This document shows positions 37,533 through 48,179 of a stretch of DNA of 64,000 nt, in pieces (within the stretch, counting starts at the first letter, position 1; each line of letters begins with the position of its first letter). The stretch comes from Nemertoderma westbladi (taxonomy: Eukaryota; Xenacoelomorpha; Nemertodermatida; Nemertodermatidae): NCBI GenBank assembly GCA_032718475.1, contig JAUCBJ010007470.1, positions 39,868 to 103,867 on the forward strand, written 5' to 3'. The position numbers and the translations under genes were made by a program. The notes beneath the pieces were generated by a model. It saw nothing but the letters and a program-made list of their open reading frames with translations. It had not been told where the DNA came from and ran no database searches.

Positions 37533-37933
37533 GGGGCCGAACCGAACCGAAGCAGGGCCACTTCGGGCCGAACCGAACCGAACCGAAGCAGGGCCACTTC
37601 GGGCCGAACCGAAGCAGGGCCACTTCGGGCCGAACCGAAGCAGGGCCACTTCGGGCCGAACCGAAGCAGGGCCACTTCGGGCCGAACCGAAGCAGGGCCA
37701 CTTCGGGTCGAACCGAACCGAAGCAGGGCCACTTCGGGCCGAACCGAACCGAAGCAGGGCCACTTCGGGCCGAACCGAAGCAGGGCCACTTCGGGCCGAA
37801 CCGAAGCAGGGCCACTTCGGGCCGAACCGAACCGAAGCAGCGCCACTTCGGGCTGAACCGAACCGAACCGAAGCAGGGCCACTTCGGGCCGAACCGAACC
37901 GAAGCAGGGCCACTTCGGGCCGAACCGAACCGA
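37533..37933. repeat. 26-bp minisatellite with variable CGAAC pentamers
   Basis: Core gggccgaaccgaagcagggc then cacttc. The unit is 26, 31 or 36 bp according to whether cgaac occurs one, two or three times. About 14 units. Long open frames exist on both strands because the unit lacks stops; no protein is implied. Confidence 0.9.
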
Positions 37934-38073
37934 ATTCGAACCTAAGCCTAAGCAAATTGTGGTCATAAATTCGTATTTACGTCACTATACTGGCTGACTG
38001 GCAGTGGCAGACTGGTACGTATTTGGTCTGCGGACTTAGCGAGAAAGCTATGATTAATTAAAAAAATAAGTAC

Positions 38074-38694
38074 TACACGTTCGTGGGGACTTCGCGCAGC
38101 ACGTAGTCGGCAAGCCTTGGCATACGGTTCATATAGAGCAAATGGGGCATGTCTAGTTTGGACCCAATATCCCATGCTATAAATGTATTCATTCGATATA
38201 CAATCATATGTTAATCCGCTAGGTGGTGTCAAATTGTTATTCTGCAATTTCGTACTTACCAGTGCAGCACTGTACAGCAGTACCGTACCGGTAGGCCTAT
38301 GTCATTACTTCTGAGTCTCTAGCGGATCCCCAATTAAATGTCTTAACTTTTCAATTTCGTAAAAGATAGACTTCATGATTCTCTACAGGCCACCAAAATT
38401 TCAGCTCAGGAAAATGAGGCCTTCCCGAGAAATTTAACATTTTCTAAAAACTACATAATCTGTCGTAGCTGACGTCAGACTACATGATTTTTCACCAAAC
38501 TTTACAAACTTTCTAAACTTTCTCTCTACTACTTACCTACTAAGTTTGGTTCAATTCCGAACCAGCGATGCAGAGAAATTCGCGTTCAAACATTTACCAG
38601 ACAGACGGACGGACAGACAGACGGACATGCCCCATTTGCCCTATATGAACCGTATGCCAAGGCTCGCCGACTACGTGTCTCGCCCCACAAAGTA
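38074..38694. mobile_element. full-length GTGGGG-ended non-autonomous DNA element
   Basis: The left arm begins tacacgttcgtggggacttc and continues gtagtcggcaagccttggca tacggttcatat with a following caaatggggcatgtc. The right arm (38623-38694) is its inverted counterpart, ending ctcgccccacaaagt. The arms are about 70-80 bp, diverged at the outer 30. Inside, next to the right arm, is a short acagacagacggacggacag run (38601). No transposase frame. It serves as reference for the relatives at 17079 and 60091. Confidence 0.8.
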
Positions 38695-38757
38695 AAATGG
38701 CAATAATTAGCCTAACCTAAACTACTGAATAATTAATTAAGCTAACTTTGAAAACTA

Positions 38758-38943
38758 CTGTTTCCTAAAGGAATGCTTGTTCACCACCATGGATGATCTT
38801 CCTCAGTAAACCCTTCCACTATGTTTCCTAAAGGAATGCTTGTTCACCACCATGGGTATCTTCCTCAGTAAACCCTTCCACTCTGTTTCGTAAAGGAATG
38901 CCTGTTCACCACCATGGGTGCTTCCACAGTAAACCCTTCCAAT
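38758..38943. repeat. 62-bp direct triplication
   Basis: Three tandem copies start at 38761, 38824 and 38886 with the shared text tcctaaaggaatgcttgttc and cagtaaacccttccac. The third is slightly diverged. Confidence 0.85.
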
Positions 38944-39027
38944 GGTTCCCATTTGTCGACCAGAAAAGGGTGAAAACCTGTGTAGAGCTGTTCTGTATCA
39001 TTTAAAGCCCCGTGCCCAAACAGTACT

Positions 39028-39098
39028 GCGACGCCAGGGATCGAACCAGGGGCCTCCTGAATGAAAACCCTGATTGTTACCACTAGCGGCTGCTTAGT
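39028..39098 (-). mobile_element. tRNA-like SINE head or tRNA pseudogene
   Basis: The minus strand has A-box-like CCGCTAGTGGTAACAA and a perfect B box GGTTCGATCCC (plus strand gggatcgaacc, 39038-39048). The T arm forms with one mismatch, but the anticodon and acceptor arms do not close well. A SINE head is more likely than a working tRNA. Confidence 0.45.
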
Positions 39099-39254
39099 CT
39101 ATAAATTGAATATGAATGCTTCTAATTGTTGTAGGCCTAATCTAAAAGAAACAATTTGAGTATAAATATAACAGTAAACTTTTAACTAAAAAATGTGACT
39201 TAGAGGAAGTATGGGAAAGTTGAGGGAATGTATCCTGTATGTATATAATCATGA

Positions 39255-39430
39255 CCGGGGCGATAAAGAACCAGAGGCGATAAAGACACGGGGGTGAATT
39301 AAGACAAAGGGGCGATAAGTTCCTAAAAACTGAGAACTGGGGGGCGATAAGATTCCAAGGGGCGATAAGGGAACATTTGAGGGGCGATAAGTTCCCAGGG
39401 GGCAATAAAGGGGCAGGGGGCGATAAGGCC
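39255..39430. repeat. cluster of GGGGCGATAAG motifs
   Basis: Nine or so occurrences of ggggcgataa(g/a) or close variants, irregularly spaced 10-30 bp apart, all in the same direction. It lies directly outside the left inverted repeat of the DNA element at 39465. Confidence 0.75.
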
Positions 39431-39945
39431 CTACAATCCATGGTAATACCAACGGGTGTCGTCGCGTTACGGCTAATGTCGCGTTACGGCTAAATTTTTG
39501 AGAGATTAGCCGTAACGTGTCTTTCAAAAGTCGCGGTACGGCTACCGTAAAAGTCGCATTATGGCTAATTGTCGCATTATGGCTAATTGTCGCGTTACGG
39601 CTAATCTATTGTCTTGGTTTTACATAGGGAATCATTATCACAAGCACAGGTACCGATTACAGCCAATAATAGCAACCAAAGAAGCAATGAATGGTTTTGT
39701 GGAACATATTCCACTACTTCATATCGATGTTGTCAACCAACAACGCCTGGCTAGCTACATAGACCATATGGCGTTCTGTTTGGGGTTTGAAAAGCAGGCA
39801 ATGGCCGTCCTTCCAGCCGCCGATCAACCAGTTGAAACTCCAGCTGCATTCCAACCCACCCCACCACCGGACCACCCCTTCGCGTGCGACGGGATCAAGG
39901 GATCCCGACCGGTTTATTCAGGCTACGCATCACCGTGTGGTATAA

Positions 39946-40479
39946 TGAAATAAAGTTTGTTGTTACCGTCTTTGATATTCGATTGATAATTGAGTAAACA
40001 CTGATAATAGTAAATAATAGCACAGTTGATAGATGATAATATAGAATAACAGTGTACCGGTATGGTAATATGTGATATGTAGTAACCGTGACAGTGCAAG
40101 ATGTCACCGGTCTGCACTCAACTAATGACTGAATAACTGAGTAAACTAGTATGAACACATTGATAATATACCTAATCATTCCTACATTACTCTGGCCTTT
40201 GTCCAGTGGATGCCTTTCCCCGCTCCTTATTGGTTGATGACCTACTTCACGCCTCTCACCTCTGTGGGAGTTCTTTCCCCCCCGCTGTTAGTTACTTGCC
40301 CTCTCGAGGTGGTTTGACCTCTAACCTCCCTTTGTGTGGATTTTGGGGTGTGCGTTGTCCCCGTTATTGGGTGTGATAACGAGATTGGTTGTTATCAATC
40401 TCGTATCTCCAATATTGCTGAAAAGGGCGCCACTTCCCAACTTTATGGGGGTAATGAGGCGGAATTGAATCCGCTCACA
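39946..40479 (-). repeat. LTR (3' LTR of the minus-strand element)
   Basis: 534 bp, TG to CA, over 95 percent identical by eye to 44727-45259. It contains the words gatattcgattgataattga and accacctcgagag on the complementary strand. Confidence 0.85.
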
Positions 40480-40492
40480 CTCCCCCCCACGC
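40480..40492 (-). other. polypurine tract
   Basis: Plus-strand ctccccccccac immediately right of the left LTR. On the minus strand this is a G-rich purine run just before the LTR TG, the expected primer site for plus-strand DNA synthesis in LTR elements. Confidence 0.6.
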
Positions 40493-40739
40493 TATCTTCC
40501 CGGTGAGAAGATAGCATCACCTATGAGTGCGCTTCAATTCCGCTGGAACCCGATCTACTATCGGGTGTGGGGTGGAGTTCCTTTTACTTGGAGTCGGCTT
40601 TCCAGGCCGCCCCCTCTGGGTATGATATTACTACCCCCTCTTGGTGCAACCCCAATCTATGTTGCACAAAGACATCTGGCGTCTCTGTTTGAGACAATTG
40701 TGGAATCCTTACACAATTTTAAAAACTCCCTCACTCTGA

Positions 40740-41460
40740 ACTCTAACTCTACTTCAGCTCCACTCTAACTTCACTCTCTCTGCTCGCTCCCCACACTTGA
40801 ATCGCACTCGTCTGCACTCTCTCACAAGCCAACACTTCCTCTCACTATCTCCCTGTGCTCCTCTACTCTCTGCCACTCCCAAAGGTGCCAAGTTCTTATG
40901 CTACTATACTGTGCTATCATTCTACCTACCTTGCTACTTACTTACTACTTACTATACTAACTCTCTTACTACTAACTCTATTCTACTAACTCTATTCCAC
41001 TAACTCCCTAACCCCTAACTCTCTACTAACTCCTAACTCTAACTCTACTAACTCTCTAACCCCCTAACTCTACTAACTCCTAACTACGTGGCGCTTTCGG
41101 TGCCCACAACCCCTCTCTGCTACTACCTCTATCTACGTGGCGCTTTCGGTGCCCACAACCACTCTGCTACTACCTCTATCTACGTGGCGCTTTCGGTGCC
41201 CACAGCCCCTCTACTCTCGTGGCATGTCAATATACCACACTCCCTTATACCTGCCTACTTCTAACCCTCCCGGTACTACGTACCCTCCTACTCCCATGGT
41301 ATGTTTATATACCACACTCCCTAATCTGCCTACTTCTTACCCTCACTAACTTCTAACCAACTTTCTAACTACTTACTAACTTCTACTTGCTATCTAACTT
41401 CTACTAACTTCTACTAACTACTACTTTCTAACTTTCTACTTATTTTCTTATTTTGTTATT
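40740..41460. repeat. low-complexity ctaact region and 48-bp triplicate
   Basis: Runs of ctaactcta-type words fill 40915-41075 and 41340-41445. Between them three copies of ctacgtggcgctttcggtgc start at 41084, 41133 and 41180. It occupies the place where pol would be. Confidence 0.75.
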
Positions 41461-41899
41461 TTATTATTTTAATTATATTTGTGTAGGAAGGGCGTCTCGC
41501 CCTCATTCCCACCCCCCTCAGTCCAACATTTGGACGACTACAACTCTAAGGTGCCCCTTCTATTAGGCAGCACTTTCCTACAGCCCTCCTGTAGGTCTTC
41601 CTCTCCTTTACTCCCATCTTGCCTCCTATTCTCACCCCCACCGACCGGACTCTTCCGTCCTCGTTGGGGTAAGTATCTACCACTCTCGCTAGCCTCCTCC
41701 ACCACCCTAAAATCGGGTCTCTCCGCCGCCTTCTTGATTTCCTCATTTCCTGGCAGCAAAATGCCACCCTTCATCTGGTCTTCGCCTGCCGGTAGAATGA
41801 AAAGAAATCAGAAGAATTGATAAAACAGAACGGACAATAGTAATCCTATCCCTTTCCATCCTGTCTTCTTACTCGACCTCCCCCTTTTCGGTATGCCTC

Positions 41900-42826
41900 T
41901 CAACCGGACCGGCGTCTCTTCCGGACACTCCTCTGGACACTCCTCCGGACACTCCTCCTGGACTCGTTGTCCTCCGGACATCTCGCCGTCCACTCCTCTC
42001 CATCCCCATACCGATACTTGCTGGGAACATCCTTGTTCCATCCCATTGTCTCTAAGTCTTCCGCGTCGAATCCATTCTCCTCCGCCCACTCTCTTGCTGT
42101 TACTTCTCCTTCTAGCTTATCTACCGTCTCTGGTTTCTCCTCTACGTCCTTAATGGTGCCTGGTAGCATGCACCCTGATGTCTCCGACACCCTGTGTGGA
42201 ATCTTGGTTTTAATTGGGCCGCTAAGCGTCCATCCGAACGGCGTGAGAATCGCCGTCGGATCCCGCTGTCTGTCTTCCCCGAAGATCATCTGTACTCTTT
42301 CGTGGGCCGTCGGGCAGTCCATACCCACTATGATGGATACCTTCGAGACGTCCACCTCCGGTATTGAGAAATCGATATCGTCCAGGAACCGGTACTGCTC
42401 GACCTCGATGTTAGTTGGTCTCCTGGCATTAATATTGATCGATTCTATGATCTGAATGGGGTCTATGGTCGCCCCATAGTCACATCCCGGTGCAATCGCT
42501 GATATCTCGCACCGTCCTGTCCTCATCTCCAGGACCTCATCCTTACTTGAGATAGTAGTTACCGCCAACCTACTCGGCCTCGTCTGTAACCCTATCTCCT
42601 CGGCCACCCAATTCTCCACCAGCGTGAAGGCTGCTCCGCTGTCGACCAGCATTAATGTTGTGACTGATCGGCCGCCCCTTCCTGTTATCTTCACTGGTAC
42701 TACCCCGAGTAGTGCTTTCCTCTTTCTCCTTGCTCCTGTCGTGCTTGTAGCCATTGTTTGGCCTCCAGTCTCATCCTCTCCTATTGCTGTTTCTCTACAC
42801 TCTCCGGATCTGTGTCCTTCTACCAC
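41900..42826 (-). pseudogene. BEL/Pao aspartic protease region (truncated pol)
   Basis: The minus-strand frame of 308 codons has the retropepsin-like motif LMLVDSGAAFTLV at about residues 58-70. It continues with IIVGMDCPTAHERVQ and PFGWTLSGPI, as in the Pao protease family (DUF1758/A17 region). The C-terminus becomes a repeated EECPE stretch and stops with no RT domain. It follows the gag frame with a break near 42830-42930. It is kept as a remnant of a defective element. Confidence 0.75.
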
Positions 42827-42829
42827 ACA

Positions 42830-44605
42830 ATCGATGACATAGTCCGTTTGCGTCTGCGTAGGCTACACGATCTTGTTTAGGCAACGCTTGCCAATGCTTA
42901 CAACTCATGGTCTTATGGGTTCCATCCCTATGCAATTGACATTCGAATCCTGGATTGTAGCGTTCCCTGTATAGTCCCTTCACGTATCGCGCGTAGGTTT
43001 ATATCTACCGATTTAGTGTTTTGGTTATCTGGACTCGGCCTACTGGGTATGTTGGGATTATGTTTATTTGTGTTGTTATTTTCTTTCTGTCCCTGCCACG
43101 GTGTGGCCCTACTCCCAGCTAACTGTGGGCTTGTAGCCCCCTGTGTGGCCGCGTGTGGTAGCGACTGTCTTACTCTCGGGAATGGATCTGCCGGATTATG
43201 TTCGGGTTTAGGCCTGTTGTATTCAGTCTTCGGCGCCTTCCCCAAACTATCCTCACTATAGACTGGGTCTGTAATCAACTCTGCTTCGTAGTTGAGGAAG
43301 TTTGACATTTCCTCTAGCCCTGGCTCCGCACTTTTCTTCTCCCGTGTGGAGAAGGCGATCTTCCTCCACTTGCTACGTAGCCAGATCGGCAGTGCCTGCG
43401 CTATCGTGGTGATATTGTTAGATGCGTTGAGTTCGTATGGCGCGTCTAGCGTTTTCAGCACGATTAACGCCTTCTCGACCTTGTTCGCGAAGGTCTTTAT
43501 ACTAACAGGGTTGTCCTGTAGGCCACCCGATGTTATCCCCCTTAAGGTCTGCCGGATGATCTTGGCTGGGTGTCCGTATTCCCTGTCTAGGCCCGCCATG
43601 CAGTCGTGAAGCCACCCTCGATGCCCTGATACTGCCTCACGATGTTGTACGTTGGGCCTCCTGTATATACCTGTAGATATTTTAGGCACTCCGCCTGCGT
43701 CAGGTTCTTACTTAATATCTCGTTGCTGTACATGCGTCGGAATTGCAGGTATTCTTCCGGTCTGCTTCCGTCGAATTTAAATGGCTCGACAGGTGGTAGC
43801 TCGATCCTGGTCTTGAGTGCATCGATAAGTGTCGCCATTCCCATTGCCTGTGCTTCCAATGGGTTCGAAGGATGCTGTACAGATTCTCCTGTTGGGTGCG
43901 GTCCACCCGTCGGGCCTGTTGACTTTACTTGCATCGGATATATCATTGGGGGTAACGGCCCCCTCCATATTTCCGTGTCGCATAACCTGTTCTCGTCCAG
44001 GGGGTTCGATGTTCTTATTCCTGTTTGAGTGTATTGTTGATATTGTAATGGGGGAATGTCACCCTGTCCCCCCCCCCCCCCCCCACCAGTATTATGTTTG
44101 GTACTGGGGTTGATGTTAATATATTGGGGCCCATACACCTATCTGCAATAACTCTCCCCTCCCCTGGATATATGTTATGTCCCAGCATATTATAGTCATG
44201 CTGCTGTGCTGGTACTGATATAGGCCTATCCACTTCTTGCCTACCTACCGGTATGTACTCTGCGACTTCCGGATCTAATCCCGTCGTTCGCGCTACCCTA
44301 TTGCCTACACTATCCCTCCCAGCATGGCCTATAGTATGTGCAGTAAGGCCTACAGTATGCCCTGCAGTCTGCATGTGCCCTTCTGGACCGAAGTTTAACC
44401 TTCTCGAATAATTCAAGAAGTCCTCCCCGCGACTACCGTACTCTCGATCGGCAGCTATATCCCATCGGGAAGTTTCCCTTCGATCCCCTCTCCTGTTCTC
44501 TTCCTCATATCGGTACGTCCTGTACCCTTCTCCTATTGTGCGGTGCGTCTCTCCGGGACAACGGCAATCTCCCGGAGTTCGACCCCACTGACTCCCTAAC
44601 TCCAT
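42830..44605 (-). pseudogene. BEL/Pao gag-like polyprotein, frameshifted
   Basis: Minus-strand frames at 44605-44015, 44138-43587, 43689-42928 and 42983-42795 join as one gag. They comprise a charged N-terminus, a DUF1759-like block (FKFDGSRPEEYLQFRRMYSN, then LTQAECLKYLQVY), a proline-rich linker and a C-terminal Cys/His cluster (CQLHRDGTHKTMSC, then LCHRLC), the putative nucleic-acid-binding part. A C17 run (44068-44084) lies exactly at the first frame change and encodes a glycine run. Not a working gene. Confidence 0.72.
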
Positions 44606-44726
44606 CTCTACTACCGACGGCTCGCTATCCGTCCTCGCTCTCCGGTTGCTCGTAGCAACACTTCTTCTACTATCTTCTCTTCTTCTCTCTTCAGTGTAGC
44701 GTCCCCGCTCATGAGATCTCTCTCGA

Positions 44727-45259
44727 TGAAATAAAGTTTGTTGTTACCGGCTTTGATATTCGATTGATAATTGAGTAAACACTGATAATAGTAAATAATA
44801 GCGCAGTTGATAGATGATAATATAGAATAACAGTGTACCGGTATGGTAATATGTGATATGTAGTGACGGTGACGGTGCAAGATGTCACCGGTCTGCACTC
44901 AACTAATGACTGAATAACTGAGTAAACTAGTATGAACACGTTGATAATATACCTAATCATTCCTACATTACTCTGGCCTTTGTCCAGTGGATGCCTTTCC
45001 CCGTTCCTTATTGGTTGATGACCTACTTCACGCCTCTCACCTCTGTGGGAGTGCTTTCCCCCCCGCTGTTAGTTACTTGCACTCTCGAGGTGGTTTGACC
45101 TCTAACCTCCCTTTGTGTAGCTTTTGGGGTGTGCGTTGTCTCCATTATTGGGTGTGATACGAGATTGGTTGCTTTCAATTTCGTATCTCCAATATTGCTG
45201 AAAAGGGCGCCACTTCCCAACTTTATGGGGGTAATGAGGCGGAATTGAATCCGCTCACA
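44727..45259 (-). repeat. LTR (5' LTR of the minus-strand element)
   Basis: 533-bp partner of 39946-40479. The inner neighbour (44700-44726) does not begin with a recognisable tRNA-complementary TGG primer site. Confidence 0.85.
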
Positions 45260-45515
45260 TCGCGGCCGAACCATTCCAACCCACGCCACCACCCAACCAA
45301 ATGCCATACGTGGGCAATTACTGGCTAATTCAAGAGCTTTAGTTTTAGATACTTTTGATTTGATTATTATAATGATAAATATTGTGCAATATTTCGACAA
45401 AATACTGATATACTTTCGACCAATTTACCTATATGGTACTGTGTACTGTGGTAGGCCTACTCAATACAACAAAAATAATACAATAATTAATAAATTAAGT
45501 TTTTTTAGTTAAAAT

Positions 45516-45538
45516 CCCCCCCCCCCCCCCCCCCCCCC
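45516..45538. repeat. poly(C) tract
   Basis: C23 between the LTR element and the right inverted repeat of the host DNA element. Confidence 0.9.
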
Positions 45539-45815
45539 TCCCTGGATACTCCCATATGTTATAAAACATTATTACATTAAATTTTTCGAACCTTTCTCAT
45601 CTGTAGTAAACACCATAGAATAATATTGATATGTAAAACCATGCAAAACCCTATTGATGTAAAACCAAGACAATAGATTAGCCGTAACGCGACAATTAGC
45701 CGTAACGCGACTTTTTGAGTAGCCGTACCGCGACTTTCAAAGTCGCGTTACGGCTACTCTGAAAATTTGCCGTAACGCGACTTTCCGTAACGCACATTAG
45801 CCGTACCGCCACTAC

Positions 45816-46706
45816 GCCTACCAACGGTGAGTTGAACTATTTTGTTTTAAATTTCAAGTAAAATGATAAAGATTTGTAGAAAAAGTTGTCACTGTCGTTA
45901 GAAAATGAAATATATTGTTATGGGTAAATGCATACCCTATAGAGAGGCCTTTGGCTTACCTTACAATTATCCTCTGGTACTGACTGGTACACAACAATAA
46001 ACCGAAAGTATAATGTCATTATTTTCTGTACCTTGGTACCGGTACCTAAGAGCAAGAGGCATCATTTTAATTTTTTGTCAATCTGCAGTACAGCAGTCTT
46101 GTGCATGCCTACTGTTGAAAAGGCCTACGTCTAACATAAGTGTGACTTATTAGTAACGTATTATCAATATGAACTAACACTAGGTTGAGTTCGATAACAA
46201 AAATATCATTATTATTACCCTAAAACACTTTCATTATGATGCGTTTGAATACAACTATAAGAATATAGGCTGATAGGTCACATTAGGCCTATTTTTCTGT
46301 CACTTTGTATTAATAGTACCTGTATCTCAGTAGGCCTACACAGTGCAGTTGTAGTTATCCTTTATCCAATTTCATCCGTTTGTGTGTTTATAGTCGATCG
46401 ATCATTCCTGTGGTGCATTATTGACTAGTATTTTGGTTTTTTTCTAGTTTTACCTACGGTACCAGTATACAGTAATAGGATATTGCATTGTAGGCATACC
46501 GGTAGGTACTGTAACTGTTGTGTAGTACTGTATCTTTGGGTTTATGTTGGTTCGACAATATAAACGGAAGCCTGGCTCTCGAGACTGCATGTCTGGATAG
46601 TGGATATTTATGTTCCAGTAACCTTGGAAACAGCTGTTAGAGAATTTAAATCCAGTAGTGGTAGGAATATACAGTACTTTCATCCATTAAACATTATACA
46701 TCCCTT
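45816..46706. other. no gene seen
   Basis: AT-rich sequence with several accggtacc words. Confidence 0.4.
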
Positions 46707-46890
46707 ATGGAACTCTGTGGAGAGCAGTTAGAACGACAATGTAAAGAGAAAACCAGGCGGGTAATGTGTTTTGTCAAAACTAGAAGTGAGGAAGAAATTT
46801 CCAAAATGATCAATAGTTTGGCTGATTGGAAATTTCCACTTTCAGGGACTGATATTCGCTATGTAGTGAACAATTATTTAGATAATTTGC
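46707..46890 (+). pseudogene. possible pogo/Tigger-like transposase N-terminal fragment
   Basis: The open frame (72 codons) contains RSEEEISKMINSLADWK and then FPLSGTDIRYVVNNYLD. It resembles the CENP-B-type helix-turn-helix stretch before the DDE domain of pogo-like transposases, in which a 'gyplt..di...v..yl' pattern recurs. No DDE domain follows. The match is from memory of the family pattern, so confidence is modest. Confidence 0.4.
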
Positions 46891-46992
46891 CTCTTATTAG
46901 TTATACTTTTTTCTGCGTTTTTTAAAAATGAAATTTTTTTATACAAGTCAACCCAGTACTGGTTTAAATTGATAATATTTAATACATGAAAT

Positions 46993-47037
46993 GAATTATC
47001 CAAGTCGCCTCAACCTCTGCGGCGAGTTGGATAATTT
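46993..47037. repeat. strong hairpin
   Basis: gaattatccaagtcgcc and its near-perfect inverse ggcgagttggataattt are separated by 11 bases. It may be the end of a foldback element; the word gcggataattt recurs at 47346. Confidence 0.5.
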
Positions 47038-47508
47038 TCGCGGCTGAATAAACCTGTTTCTTTCCTTAGCAACATGGATTTTACATAGCAACAAGGGGTC
47101 TATGGGTGGGATTTTCTCCAACTTACAAACAAACTTTACTCTAATGAATGACTTTCGATTGACTGAAGTATGCACTTCTACAGTAGATTGTTGCTAATTT
47201 AGTTTCCAGAGCAACGGAAATTTGTCTAATCATTTAACGATTTTTATTAGCTATATTGACTCGACTAATTATTTCGGTTGTAAATGTCATCATGAGTAAA
47301 TTCGCGGTGATATTCGTATCAAACTTATTTATATTTACTCGTAGCTGCGGATAATTTGGCAGTGGGTTAATAAAATATTATATTGTTATATTATATCACC
47401 TTATCACCATTCTGGTGATATCCTCTCAAAGTGAGAACTAACTTAGTAACAATAATCTTCTAGAACATTTTGAATATTCTCCAAAAGAGCATATCCATTG
47501 TGTAGGCT

Positions 47509-48028
47509 AAGGCCCCCCTCACACGGAGCAACTTGTTTCTGCAACTTGTTTCTGAAACTTGTTGCTGGACCCCCTCACACACAGAAACTTGTTGCTGCAA
47601 CTTGTTTCCGAAACTTGTTTCTGTGTGTGAGGACTCCAGCAACAAGTTTCTGCAACTTGTTTCCGCAACTTGTTTCTGTGTGTGAGGGAGTCCAGCAACA
47701 AGTTGCTGGAAGTTATATTCCCAGCAACTTTTTGAAAAACTTTTATTACATTCCATTTTTTGATACTAGCTAATATTAGATAATTTGAGTGATGTGATAT
47801 TATATATAAATGACTGGACTTGTTAGCTATTTATTTGCAAATAATTGTTATTTTCTTCAGCAACAAGTTTCTGTGTGTGAGGGGGTCCAGCAACAAGTTG
47901 CAGAAACAAGTTTCGGAAACAAGTTGCTGAAACAAGTTGCAGCAACAAGTTTCTGTGTGTGAGGGGGTCCAGCAACAAGTTTCAGAAACAAGTTGCAGAA
48001 ACAAGTTGCTCCGTGTGAGGGGGGCCTT
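47509..48028. mobile_element. palindromic MITE, AAGGCCCCCCTCACAC ends
   Basis: The left end aaggcccccctcacacggag is matched inverted at the right (ctccgtgtgaggggggcctt). The subterminal arms are built of repeated aacttgtttctg words in one direction on the left and inverted on the right, around a unique AT-rich core (47715-47860). There are long apparent frames on both strands but no protein. Confidence 0.8.
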
Positions 48029-48103
48029 AGCGAAGTATTGGTCTACCGTATATTTGTCAATTTCAATTTTATTATAATTAATATTCAAGACTTAAACATA
48101 CGG

Positions 48104-48175
48104 CATACATACGTACATACATACATACATACATACATACACACATACATACATACATACATACATACAAGTACG
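48104..48175. repeat. (ACAT)n microsatellite
   Basis: About 17 tetranucleotide units with one interruption near 48140. Confidence 0.9.
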
Positions 48176-48179
48176 GCAT

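Larger units (their letters stand above)
39946..45259 (-). mobile_element. BEL/Pao-type LTR retrotransposon lacking pol beyond protease
   Basis: Two direct LTRs (39946-40479 and 44727-45259) with TG/CA ends flank a minus-strand gag and aspartic protease region. A purine-rich tract on the minus strand (40480-40492) sits next to the left LTR, confirming orientation. Reverse transcriptase, RNase H and integrase are not found in 40493-41900, which holds low-complexity ctaact repeats instead. The element is therefore defective. No target duplication is seen at the outer ends, so the borders may have rearranged. Confidence 0.82.
39465..45815. mobile_element. DNA element with about 160-bp inverted repeats of TCGCGTTACGGCTAAT, hosting an LTR element
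   Basis: The left arm (39465-39625) and right arm (45654-45815) are inverted copies. Each has five or more repeats of tcgcgttacggctaat and an inner border atctattgtcttggttttac. Inside the left arm an open frame (39561-39953) runs toward the LTR insertion without recognisable domain. The BEL/Pao element (39946-45259) occupies most of the interior. No transposase was recognised. Outer target duplications were not clear. Confidence 0.7.

Noticed and set aside
37468-37968. Four long frames rich in SARSGPASV or AEPKQGHFGP
   Set aside because: They are readings of the 26-bp minisatellite in different frames on both strands.
41893-42455. Plus-strand frames opposite the BEL/Pao protease
   Set aside because: The minus strand has the protease and gag motifs; plus frames are shadows.
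47460-48088. Frames with repeated QVSETSCRNK or similar
   Set aside because: Readings of the aacttgtttctg repeats within a foldback MITE.
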